DNA of 13,372 nt from Planctomycetota bacterium (GTDB lineage: Bacteria > Planctomycetota > UBA8742 > SKZP01 > JAIOTL01): assembly GCA_021106775.1 (NCBI GenBank), contig JAIOTL010000018.1, forward strand, positions 1 through 13,372. Reading direction: 5' to 3'. The translations under genes and the position numbers were made by a program. Under the pieces are notes generated by a model. That model searched no databases, was not told where the DNA came from, and was given only the letters and a program-made list of their open reading frames with translations. Of the stretch, positions 1 through 6,689 are shown piece after piece. Each line of letters begins with the position of its first letter. Position 1 is the stretch's first letter.

Positions 1-291
1 AATATTGCAGGCATACAAAGGATTCGAAATCTCGCCGATGCTGATGAACTGAATCTTACTATCAATACAAAAATCACTAAAATCCTTAAAAATCGACAAA
101 ATCTCAGCATTATCTGATTTTCGGACATATTCTTCAAACGGATTCGTCGAAATTCTTACTGTTTCGACTTCAAAACCATTATTTTCAAAAACTTGCGAAG
201 CTTTTTTATTAAATATCGCAGCGTTCTCAAGTAACTTGAAATCATGTGCATCTACAAATTCAATGCCAGTTGTGATGGTTCTGATTCTCAT
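1..291 (-). CDS. DUF711-like protein, N-terminal 97 residues (partial)
   Basis: This frame runs open from an ATG at 291-289 to the window edge, giving 97 residues without a stop. The ATG overlaps the glyA stop as ATGA, and a GGAG four bases upstream lies inside the last glyA codons, so translational coupling is likely. The product begins MRIRTITTGIEF and continues with a helix, then FEVETVRISTNPFEEY (residues about 39-54) and a later IQFISIGEISNP. That pattern (an IR-TI-GI start, an amphipathic helix, then 'EV-TVRIST-PF') resembles the start of DUF711/UPF0210 proteins, a family without an established biochemical role. The assignment rests on remembered family pattern over a partial sequence. 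The call is moderate and could change once the rest is seen. It is the third gene of a thpR-glyA-DUF711 run. Confidence 0.62.
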   Translation of the reverse strand, partial: MRIRTITTGIEFVDAHDFKLLENAAIFNKKASQVFENNGFEVETVRISTNPFEEYVRKSDNAEILSIFKDFSDFCIDSKIQFISIGEISNPLYACNI

Positions 292-1463
292 ACGACTCCG
301 TTTTTCTCGATTTTCGAGAGTATGTGCAGAATCTTGAGTGCAAGTGCTTTAGACTGTTCTTCAGTGTATCCAAGTGTTGTGATATATGGCGTACCGATGC
401 GAATGCCGGAACCTTCTTTCGGTGGTCGCGTATCGTTTGGCACCATTTGCTTGTTGACGATAATTTTATTGCGTTCCAACGCTTCTTCCGCCTGTGCACC
501 CGAAAAACCCTCAAGTCGCACCGAAAACATATGACAATCTGTCCCGCCTGAAACAATTTGATACTTCTCACCAATAATCTGCGACATAACCCGCGCATTG
601 CGAACAACTTGCGACGTATAATCGCGGAAATCCTGCGTTAATGCCTCTTCGAACGCGATTCCCTTTGCTGCTATCGCCGCTAAATTCGGTCCTCCCTGAC
701 ATCCAGGAAAAACCGCTCTGTTTATTGCTCTTTTGAAGGTTTTTTTGAATATTATCGCGCCACCACGAGGTCCGCGCAAGGTTTTCTGGGTCGTGAAGCT
801 GCAAACATCCGCAAATTCCGTCGGATTTGGATACACCCCACCTGCGATGAGACCTGCATAATGTGCAATGTCAGCGAGGTAAAATGCGTTTACGCGGTCG
901 GCGATGTGCCTGAATCGTTCCCAATCAATGAATCGCGAGTAAGTTGATGCACCTGCAATGATTAAATCTGGATTGAATTCCGATGCGATACGGTCAATGA
1001 CAGGATAATCAAGCAGTTCATTCTCGCCGAGAGTGTAATGAGCAATCTGAAAATCGCGGTAAGAAAAATTAACTTTGGAGCCATGCGAAAGATGCCCCCC
1101 ATGCGCCAGGTCAAGCGAAAGAATTTTACCACCCGGTTTCAGCAATGCCTGATACACCGCCTGATTCGCCTGCGTCCCTGAATGTGGCTGAACATTAGCA
1201 CCCTCAGAATCGAAAAGCTCACACAAAAGCGCAATCGTTTGCATCTCTATTTTGTCCGAAACCTCGCAGCCACCGTAATATCTTGCTCCCGGATAACCCT
1301 CAGCATATTTACTGATGATAGGATGCGCATTTGCCATCATCACCGCTTCTGAAGGTAGATTCTCTGAAGCTATCAGATTTATCACATTCTCCTGACGTTG
1401 CAATTCCTCGGCCAGAAGCGAATGTATCTTTTCTTTTTTGTTGCTCTCATCATTCAAACTCAT
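288..1463 (-). CDS. glyA: Serine hydroxymethyltransferase, diverged
   Basis: This PLP enzyme interconverts serine and glycine with tetrahydrofolate, feeding one-carbon units to nucleotide and methionine synthesis in the cytosol. Visible signatures are LIASEN (30-35), KYAEGYPGARYYGG (52-65), NVQPHSGTQAN (90-100), LAHGGHLSHGS (119-129), the cofactor Asp/His pair in ADIAH (197-201), the Schiff-base lysine K227 in TTQKTLRGPRGG, and SGIRIGTP (352-359). At 391 residues it is about 20-30 shorter than typical bacterial GlyA, and the shortfall is at the C-terminus. The residue before the lysine is Gln226, where the family normally has His (TTTHKTLRGPRGG). The later QGGP segment reads QGGPNLAAIAAK rather than the usual QGGPLMHVIAAK. 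The ATG is preceded by AAAAGG about seven bases away. The gene starts 12 bp after thpR ends and overlaps the next gene by 4 bp. The family is certain. Whether it is the main SHMT or a specialised paralogue is open. Confidence 0.93.
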   Translation of the reverse strand: MSLNDESNKKEKIHSLLAEELQRQENVINLIASENLPSEAVMMANAHPIISKYAEGYPGARYYGGCEVSDKIEMQTIALLCELFDSEGANVQPHSGTQANQAVYQALLKPGGKILSLDLAHGGHLSHGSKVNFSYRDFQIAHYTLGENELLDYPVIDRIASEFNPDLIIAGASTYSRFIDWERFRHIADRVNAFYLADIAHYAGLIAGGVYPNPTEFADVCSFTTQKTLRGPRGGAIIFKKTFKRAINRAVFPGCQGGPNLAAIAAKGIAFEEALTQDFRDYTSQVVRNARVMSQIIGEKYQIVSGGTDCHMFSVRLEGFSGAQAEEALERNKIIVNKQMVPNDTRPPKEGSGIRIGTPYITTLGYTEEQSKALALKILHILSKIEKNGVV

Positions 1464-1475
1464 TGAAATTCCTTT

Positions 1476-2042
1476 TCACTTGAGATTGATTGTCCTAATT
1501 GGATGGTGTTCCGCGCCACCTGACTGCAAAATTGATTCAAACACAACAACACGGTCAACTTCGTAATCGCAGATATAAAAACCTTCGTGTTCCGCAATTA
1601 CTTGTTTAACCGCCATGCCGTCAGAGTTACGTTTAGCACGCCCAAGTGTCAAATGTGGGTTGAATTTCTTATGCTCAGGTTTTATTCCGAAATCTTCCAT
1701 CGCTTCGTCAAGTTCATCAGCCATCTTAGCCAGATTCTGCAAATCACCATTAAAACCTGCCCAGATAATCCGCGGGTTCATCGGAGACCCGAAAGAACCG
1801 AGGGATTTCAAGGACAATATACCAGCTCGATTTTCTCGAACAATTTGTTCAGTTACCTTACAAATTGGCGCAACATCATTTATATCTACCTCTCCGATGT
1901 ATTTAAGGGTGAGATGGAATGTTTCTGGGGAAGACCAGCGGAAATTCTCAACTCGTTGTTTCAATTTATTTTGAATAGCTACGAGTTTTTTCCTGATGTA
2001 TTCGCTACTCGGAATAGCAATAAATAAACGCATTTCAGGCAT
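1476..2042 (-). CDS. thpR: RNA 2',3'-cyclic phosphodiesterase (2H family, LigT-like)
   Basis: This 188-residue member of the 2H phosphoesterase superfamily has the two diagnostic H-x-T-x motifs, HLTL at 43-46 and HLTL at 130-133, at the usual spacing. The start RLFIAIP and 'KFNPHLTLGRAK' are characteristic of the ThpR/LigT branch. Such enzymes open 2',3'-cyclic phosphate RNA ends to 2'-phosphates, and the old name '2'-5' RNA ligase' reflects an in vitro activity. The cellular role in most bacteria is not settled. Two ATGs are available. The first (2042) has GGG five bases upstream, while the second (three codons in) lacks a good ribosome site, so the first is used. It is the promoter-proximal gene of the minus-strand run into glyA. 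No clear -35/-10 pair was found in front of it. Confidence 0.9.
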   Translation of the reverse strand: MPEMRLFIAIPSSEYIRKKLVAIQNKLKQRVENFRWSSPETFHLTLKYIGEVDINDVAPICKVTEQIVRENRAGILSLKSLGSFGSPMNPRIIWAGFNGDLQNLAKMADELDEAMEDFGIKPEHKKFNPHLTLGRAKRNSDGMAVKQVIAEHEGFYICDYEVDRVVVFESILQSGGAEHHPIRTINLK

Positions 2043-2129
2043 TTTTTCCCATCAATTCTGTTGTTTAAGATGTTTATGGATAAATAACTAGCAATGCTTA
2101 CTCAAATTTGTCGAAAATAACTCATGAAA

Positions 2130-2157
2130 TTTACATTATCGCAAAACATTATATATA
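2130..2157 (+). promoter_or_regulatory. Candidate sigma-70-type promoter for map
   Basis: TTTACA at 2130-2135 is followed after 16 bp by TATATA at 2152-2157, within the 144-bp gap between divergent thpR and map. The run of alternating TA makes the exact -10 ambiguous, with equivalent hexamers two bases on. Transcription would start around 2164-2168, just upstream of the GGAGAG ribosome site. Confidence 0.4.
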
Positions 2158-2186
2158 TATTAAACTTAAAACACGGAGAGCACCCA

Positions 2187-2984
2187 ATGTCAAAAGGCAA
2201 AATCGGAATAACATCGCAAAATGAACTTGCACTTATGCGCGAATCCTGCAAACTTGCTGCGAAAACATTGAAATTTGCAGTTGATTTGACAAAACCCGGC
2301 ATCAGCACAGGTAAAATCGACCGCATGGTTGAGGAATATATCCGCGATAACAATGCAATTCCTGCGCCTTTGAATTACAAAGGATTTCCGAAAAGTATCT
2401 GCACTTCGGTGAATGAGGTTGTGTGTCATGGCATTCCGAGTGATACGCATTATTTGAAGGATGGCGACATTGTAAACATTGATGTTACAACGATTCTCAA
2501 CGGTTATTATGGAGATACTAGCACCATGGTTGCTGTTGGAGATGTTTCCGAGCAAGCATTAAAGCTGATTCGTGTTACGCTCGAATGTCTACAAAAAAGT
2601 ATCGCCGTTGTCAAACCTGGCGTTTATACGGGGGAAATCGGCGACAAAATTGAGGAGCATGCAACGAAATTCGGTTTTTCTGTTGTGCGTGATTATACCG
2701 GTCATGGTGTTGGCAAGAAGTTTCATGATGAGCCGATTATCTGGCATTACAGCGGGAAAAAGGGTGTGAAAATGCATCAGGGCATGACTTTTACCATTGA
2801 GCCGATGATAAACGAAGGTACTTGGAGGGTGAAGACGCTTAAGGACTGCTGGACGGCTGTAACCCAGGATAAACGGCTTTCCGCGCAATTTGAGCATACA
2901 TTAATCGTAACGAAAACGGGGGTTGAAATTCTGACATTACTTGAGGATTCTGATTCAGATGCTCCTGGTGGCAACGATTATTAA
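2187..2984 (+). CDS. map: Type I methionine aminopeptidase
   Basis: The protein removes the initiator methionine from nascent proteins when the second residue is small. The 265-residue form fits bacterial type Ia MetAP. All five metal ligands are present: D99 (NIDVT), D110 (YYGDTS), H173 (GHGVG), E205 (FTIEPM) and E236 (QFEHT). The substrate-side histidines H81 (CHGIP) and H180 (KFHDEP) are also there. The frame is open for another 21 codons upstream, but the start at 2187 is preferred. It has GGAGAG six bases upstream and puts MSKGKIGITSQNELALMRES at the expected family N-terminus. The protein ends in a short acidic Asp/Ser-rich tail. No terminator hairpin follows, only a T-rich stretch before the next gene's promoter, so some read-through into the sigma-54 activator is possible. 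Confidence 0.96.
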   Translation: MSKGKIGITSQNELALMRESCKLAAKTLKFAVDLTKPGISTGKIDRMVEEYIRDNNAIPAPLNYKGFPKSICTSVNEVVCHGIPSDTHYLKDGDIVNIDVTTILNGYYGDTSTMVAVGDVSEQALKLIRVTLECLQKSIAVVKPGVYTGEIGDKIEEHATKFGFSVVRDYTGHGVGKKFHDEPIIWHYSGKKGVKMHQGMTFTIEPMINEGTWRVKTLKDCWTAVTQDKRLSAQFEHTLIVTKTGVEILTLLEDSDSDAPGGNDY

Positions 2985-2997
2985 TTTTTTCATTTTC

Positions 2998-3025
2998 TTG
3001 TTTTTTATCTGTAAAAAAGTATAAT
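2998..3025 (+). promoter_or_regulatory. Strong candidate sigma-70-type promoter before the sigma-54 activator
   Basis: TTGTTT (2998-3003) and TATAAT (3020-3025) are separated by 16 bp, in the 69-bp gap between map and the activator gene. The -10 is a perfect consensus match. It lies within the inverted repeat at 3009-3046, so a protein bound there would block polymerase directly. Confidence 0.65.
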
Positions 3026-3046
3026 ATATGTAAATATTTTTTACAG
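3009..3046. promoter_or_regulatory. Inverted repeat over the -10, likely operator
   Basis: The arms CTGTAAAAAA (3009-3018) and TTTTTTACAG (3037-3046) are perfect reverse complements of 10 bp around an 18-bp AT-rich centre that contains the TATAAT. The right arm runs into the AGGTG ribosome site at 3045-3049. Arm spacing and position suit a dimeric repressor site. An RNA hairpin is less likely, because the expected transcription start (about 3032) leaves only the right arm in the message from this promoter. Confidence 0.55.
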
Positions 3047-3053
3047 GTGCGAA

Positions 3054-4037
3054 ATGCAGGAAAGCGAACTCACTCGGTCCCAGATTTACCGTACTTCGAG
3101 CATCACGTTTGACGACCTTGAATCATCTGTGCCGAAAGTGCAGGAAGTTATACGCCTTGCGAAAAGGGTTGCAACAACGGATTTAACGGTTCTGCTTCTT
3201 GGTGAGTCCGGCACTGGCAAAAATTTCCTGGCGCAAGCGATTCATACATCTTCGAGGCGTCTGCTTGAGCCGTTCGTCGTTGTAAATTGTGCTGCTTTAA
3301 CTGATACCTTGCTTGAAAGCGAGTTATTCGGGCATGAAAAGGGTGCTTTTACCGGTGCTGAGCGTGAAAAACGCGGGAAATTCGAGCTTGCAGGTGCAGG
3401 GACGCTCTTTCTTGATGAGGTTTCGGATTTATCGGCAGCAGCACAGGCGAAAATATTACGGGCTGTTGAGTATCGGCAGTTTGAGAGGGTTGGGGGTGAA
3501 GCGACATTCAGCACGAAGGCGCGTTTCATCGCTGCGAGTAATCGCGATTTGAAAATCCTCGTAAAAGAAGGAAAATTTCGACGTGATTTATATTATCGGC
3601 TTGCGGAGTTTACGATTTCGCTTGTCCCTTTGCATGAGCGTTCTGTTGACATACTTCGACTTGCGAATAAGATTGCGCATGAATCTGCGAAGAAAATGAA
3701 GCTTCGATTCAGCAAATTTACTCCTGAGTCAGAAACCTGGTTGCTGCGAAATCCCTGGACGGGCAATATTCGCGAGCTTAAGAATGTGATACGGGTTGCT
3801 CTCGTGCTTGCTGAGGACGGGATTATTTCCGCTGATTTGCTCGAACAACATGAAACTTCCGAAAATAAGATTCAGGCGAGTGGCGAAGCACTTTCGATGC
3901 AGACGGTTGAGATGCTTCACATAGAAAAAATCCTAAAGTTGACAGGAGGCAACAAGTCGGAATCCGCACGAATCCTCGGCATAACACGCCCTACGCTTGA
4001 CAAAAAAATCAAACAGTACAAAATTAATCTTGATTAA
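3054..4037 (+). CDS. Stand-alone sigma-54-dependent activator (AAA+ plus Fis-type HTH)
   Basis: This is a bacterial enhancer-binding protein of 327 residues that would use ATP hydrolysis to open promoters held by sigma-54 RNA polymerase. It contains Walker A GESGTGKN (50-57), the sigma-54 contact loop GAFTGA (97-102), Walker B TLFLDE (117-122), the arginine-finger region FRRDLYYRL (175-183), a sensor-II segment [10 protein letters not shown] (233-242), and a C-terminal Fis-type helix-turn-helix in [24 protein letters not shown] (about 299-322). Only about 20 residues precede the AAA+ domain, so there is no receiver, PAS or GAF input domain, as in PspF-type activators. Control must come from its own expression or a separate partner. 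The ATG has AGGTG four bases upstream and a strong promoter with an operator-like repeat. Its 3' end overlaps the convergent HAD gene by 4 bp. The targets are not in this window. Confidence 0.93.
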   Translation: MQESELTRSQIYRTSSITFDDLESSVPKVQEVIRLAKRVATTDLTVLLLGESGTGKNFLAQAIHTSSRRLLEPFVVVNCAALTDTLLESELFGHEKGAFTGAEREKRGKFELAGAGTLFLDEVSDLSAAAQAKILRAVEYRQFERVGGEATFSTKARFIAASNRDLKILVKEGKFRRDLYYRLAEFTISLVPLHERSVDILRLANKIAHESAKKMKLRFSKFTPESETWLLRNPWTGNIRELKNVIRVALVLAEDGIISADLLEQHETSENKIQASGEALSMQTVEMLHIEKILKLTGGNKSESARILGITRPTLDKKIKQYKINLD

Positions 4038-4714
4038 TTCAGATGATTAAGCACTTGTGAAATTGACGTGATTGTTGTGCCATGCCATTCCTGCACTTCA
4101 TATTGAACAACATCCTGACTAGTATTTGCATCAATCATTATAGCTGTCATGCCCATTTTTTCTGCACCAGTGAGTTCAAAACTGCCACCATCGCCGATGT
4201 AAAGACAATCTTCAGCATTTACATCCAATGCATCCAGAGCAAATTCATAAATAACTGGTGAAGGTTTTTTCACTCCAACCCGGCTTGAAAACACTGGTAC
4301 ATCAACAAAATCGGCAATATGTAATCCTTCCCATAAATCTTCAAGAACAGATGAACAATCCGAGATAAGTCCGATTTTTAATCCGAGTTTTCGTAGATTC
4401 TGCAGAGTTGGAATAACATCAGTACGCGGTTCTAAGTGATTTTTTGTGAATGCCATGATTTTTCCATCAGCAGCATCAATTTGTTCAGAATTAGGATTTA
4501 CGCCGATTTCATTTGCGCAAAAAACAACACTTTCACGCGTGGTTTGTTGACCGGTTGCCCTTAATTTGTAAGCTGAGATCCATTGCTTCTGAAAATCACC
4601 TACATTCACACCAACTATCACAGCTATGTCTGCCATGAAATTATCGTAATCATGCTGAGGAAAACTATCAACCAATGTTCCAAATAAATCAAAAATTACT
4701 GCCTTGTATTTCAT
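4034..4714 (-). CDS. HAD-family hydrolase (subfamily IA)
   Basis: The 226-residue protein has the HAD signature: motif [10 protein letters not shown] with nucleophile D9, motif II LISDCS (S118), motif III lysine in GVKKPSP (149-150), and motif [15 protein letters not shown] (172-184, D175). A cap helix bundle follows motif I (residues about 15-85), as in subfamily IA. The residue two after the nucleophile is Phe rather than the Asp usual in phosphatases (DxD). This is seen in haloacid-dehalogenase-like and other members and leaves the substrate uncertain. The frame is open 44 codons further upstream into nadE, but [14 protein letters not shown] is the family N-terminus. The start lies one base after the nadE stop (TAA-A-ATG), so coupled translation is likely. 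A role in nicotinamide nucleotide metabolism is suggested only by that coupling. Confidence 0.88.
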   Translation of the reverse strand: MKYKAVIFDLFGTLVDSFPQHDYDNFMADIAVIVGVNVGDFQKQWISAYKLRATGQQTTRESVVFCANEIGVNPNSEQIDAADGKIMAFTKNHLEPRTDVIPTLQNLRKLGLKIGLISDCSSVLEDLWEGLHIADFVDVPVFSSRVGVKKPSPVIYEFALDALDVNAEDCLYIGDGGSFELTGAEKMGMTAIMIDANTSQDVVQYEVQEWHGTTITSISQVLNHLN

Positions 4715-4715
4715 T

Positions 4716-6425
4716 TTAATCTTGATTTCTCTTTGGTGGTAAATATTTGCTGGCAATCGGATAACGTCTGCCGATTCCAAACGCCTTATTCGATGTTTTA
4801 ATCGTAGGGGCTGACTGTTTGCGTTTGTATTCGCTGATGTACACAAGATTTATTACACGCTCAATTGTGCTTTTGTCAAAACCTGTTAATTCCATGATTT
4901 TATTGAGGTCGAGATGTTTTTCAAGGAAAAGGAACAGAATTCGGTCGAGGATTTCATATTCAGGCAGATTGTCCTGGTCGGTTTGGTCTGGCTTCAATTC
5001 TGCGCTTGGTGGTTTTGTAATGATACTTTCTGGGATGATTTCCCCGTTGCGGTTGAGAAAACGCGAAAGCTTGTACACGACAGTCTTGTAAACATCGGCA
5101 ATCGGCGCAAACGCTCCCGACATATCACCGTAAATTGTGCAATAACCGACGGCAAGTTCGGATTTGTTGCTTGTTACAAGCACCAGCGCGTTTGTTTTAT
5201 TTGCAATTGCCATGAGTATATTTCCGCGGATTCTCGCCTGCAGATTTTCCTCTGCAACATCAAATGGTTTTTCCGGGAAAAGTTTTTCTGTAATTTGCAG
5301 ATAATTAGCAAAAATTTCGTCGATTTCGACAATTTCAAAAGAAACATCAAGTTTTTTCGCAAGTTTTTCAGAATCCAGGATTGAACCTTCGGATGAAAAA
5401 CGCGTAGGCATCCCGAAACATTTCACATTTTCCTTACCGAGTGCATCCACCGCAATTTTCGTTACAAGCGCAGAGTCTATTCCGCCTGAAAGCCCTATTG
5501 CAACCTTGCTGAATCCACATTTATGTACATAATCACGCGTACCAAGCACAAGACCTTTGTATAAAAGCTCAAGGTCGAAATCTTCGTTGTTCGTCGGTAT
5601 TTCAGGGAGTTTGGTCGAAATCTCAACATGCTCAGTAATTCGTGTTTGTGCTAACTCGTCAATATCGATGACGATGAAATCTTCCTCAAATGCTTTGCCT
5701 AAATGCCTTAGATTTCCTTTTGCATCAAATACAAGCGAATGTCCATCGAAAAGAATCTCGTCGTTTCCTGCAACCTGATTGGCGTACACGGTTGGAGTAT
5801 TGTATTTCCGGGCGATGCCTGCAATCATTTTCGTTCGGAGTATTTCCTTACCTTGAAACCATGGGCTTGCCGACAGATTCACCAACACATCACAACCCTT
5901 TCGCACCTGCTGACTAATTGGATTATCAGGATAAATCACATTCAAATACCCGATATTGTCGTTCCAAATATCCTCGCAAACCGAGACACCCAGTCGAATA
6001 TTTTTGAATTTTATAACTTCACCTTCAACACCTGGCTGAAAATATCGAGATTCATCGTAAATATCATACGTGCAGAGCAGCATTTTCGGAACTTGCGCGA
6101 GGATTTTACCCTCCTGAATCAGCAATGCGGAATTGTGCAGATATTTGGTTTTTGGCAGCGGGTTTTGTGTCGGTGCACCAAGCAGAATTGCAGTTGAAGA
6201 ATTATCCGTCCATTTCTGAACTTTAGTAATCGCAGCATTAACATCCGTGATAAACTGAGGTCTGTCAAGCAAATCCCGCGGTGGATATCCGCAAATCGAA
6301 AGCTCAGTGAATATTAGCAAATCAACACCATTCAACTGTGCTTTGTCAAAAGCTTCGCGCTTTTTACGCAGAATCTCATGGAAATTACCAACAGTATAAT
6401 CAAGCTGAGCTACTGCAAACTTCAT
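4716..6425 (-). CDS. nadE: Glutamine-dependent NAD+ synthetase
   Basis: The enzyme makes the last step of NAD synthesis: ATP-dependent amidation of nicotinic acid adenine dinucleotide, using ammonia from glutamine. The 569 residues hold an N-terminal nitrilase-type glutaminase with its Glu-Lys-Cys triad at E41 (TELSICGYPPRDLL), K114 (VPKMLLCTY) and C150 (GVSVCEDIW). The C-terminal synthetase follows with the P-loop GLSGGIDSA (311-319), LVTSNKSELAVGY (416-428), GDMSGAFAPIADVYK (433-447), KPPSAELKPDQTDQD (471-485) and the terminal KRKQSAPTIKTSNKAFGIGRRYPI. Near the catalytic lysine the usual K-x-x-L-P-x-Y reads K-M-L-L-C-T-Y, a Pro-to-Cys change. The start at 6425 has GGGAG a few bases upstream. 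It is the first gene of a two-gene unit with the HAD hydrolase. The upstream gap is shared with the divergent 423-aa gene. Confidence 0.97.
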   Translation of the reverse strand: MKFAVAQLDYTVGNFHEILRKKREAFDKAQLNGVDLLIFTELSICGYPPRDLLDRPQFITDVNAAITKVQKWTDNSSTAILLGAPTQNPLPKTKYLHNSALLIQEGKILAQVPKMLLCTYDIYDESRYFQPGVEGEVIKFKNIRLGVSVCEDIWNDNIGYLNVIYPDNPISQQVRKGCDVLVNLSASPWFQGKEILRTKMIAGIARKYNTPTVYANQVAGNDEILFDGHSLVFDAKGNLRHLGKAFEEDFIVIDIDELAQTRITEHVEISTKLPEIPTNNEDFDLELLYKGLVLGTRDYVHKCGFSKVAIGLSGGIDSALVTKIAVDALGKENVKCFGMPTRFSSEGSILDSEKLAKKLDVSFEIVEIDEIFANYLQITEKLFPEKPFDVAEENLQARIRGNILMAIANKTNALVLVTSNKSELAVGYCTIYGDMSGAFAPIADVYKTVVYKLSRFLNRNGEIIPESIITKPPSAELKPDQTDQDNLPEYEILDRILFLFLEKHLDLNKIMELTGFDKSTIERVINLVYISEYKRKQSAPTIKTSNKAFGIGRRYPIASKYLPPKRNQD

Positions 6426-6525
6426 TCTTGCTCCCGAACTTACCGATACAAAACTTACTCACAATCTATCAAAAACTATGGAAGATGCAATTAATCAAGT
6501 GATTTATGAAGTCTAAAAAATAAAT

Positions 6526-6550
6526 CAACTTGTAATATCTGCACAAGTTG
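6526..6550. promoter_or_regulatory. Inverted repeat in the divergent nadE / 423-aa gene gap
   Basis: Perfect 8-bp arms CAACTTGT (6526-6533) and ACAAGTTG (6543-6550) flank a 9-bp centre. A second symmetry follows nearby, TCCTTAAGGA at 6559-6568. The site lies about 100 bp upstream of nadE and 140 bp upstream of the plus-strand gene, a typical place for a regulator acting on one or both. No regulator can be named. Confidence 0.4.
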
Positions 6551-6617
6551 TCATTAAATCCTTAAGGAATGAACAATGGATGAAAAATCACCTCGAAAAT
6601 GGTAGAATTTAATCGGA

Positions 6618-6645
6618 TTGCATATGCAAATCAGGATTGTATAGT
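6618..6645 (+). promoter_or_regulatory. Candidate promoter with palindromic -35 for the 423-aa / phosphatase unit
   Basis: TTGCAT (6618-6623) and TATAGT (6640-6645) are 16 bp apart, 45 bp before the start codon. The -35 is half of a perfect 12-bp palindrome TTGCATATGCAA (6618-6629), so a bound dimer could overlap polymerase. The match is reasonable but not tested. Confidence 0.45.
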
Positions 6646-6689
6646 AATCTGTTTGATATTTACTAATTATGCTATCAGAGGAGAAATAA

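Noticed and set aside
439..450. TTTGGCACCATTTGCTT, like a sigma-54 -24/-12 promoter on the plus strand
   Set aside because: GG and GC are separated by 8 bases rather than 10, and it lies inside glyA on the opposite strand with no gene downstream.
1587..2027. Open frames on the plus strand opposite thpR (up to 146 codons)
   Set aside because: No ribosome site or family pattern. The minus strand carries both H-x-T-x motifs, so these are shadows.
2124..2186. 21-codon upstream extension of map
   Set aside because: It covers the candidate promoter and ribosome site, and family alignment starts at MSKGKIG.
4715..4846. 44-codon upstream extension of the HAD gene
   Set aside because: It overlaps the nadE C-terminus, and the HAD motif I starts immediately after the ATG at 4714.
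4914..6197. Plus-strand open frames of about 150 codons opposite nadE
   Set aside because: NadE is intact along the whole stretch. The antisense products are unpatterned and lack start sites.
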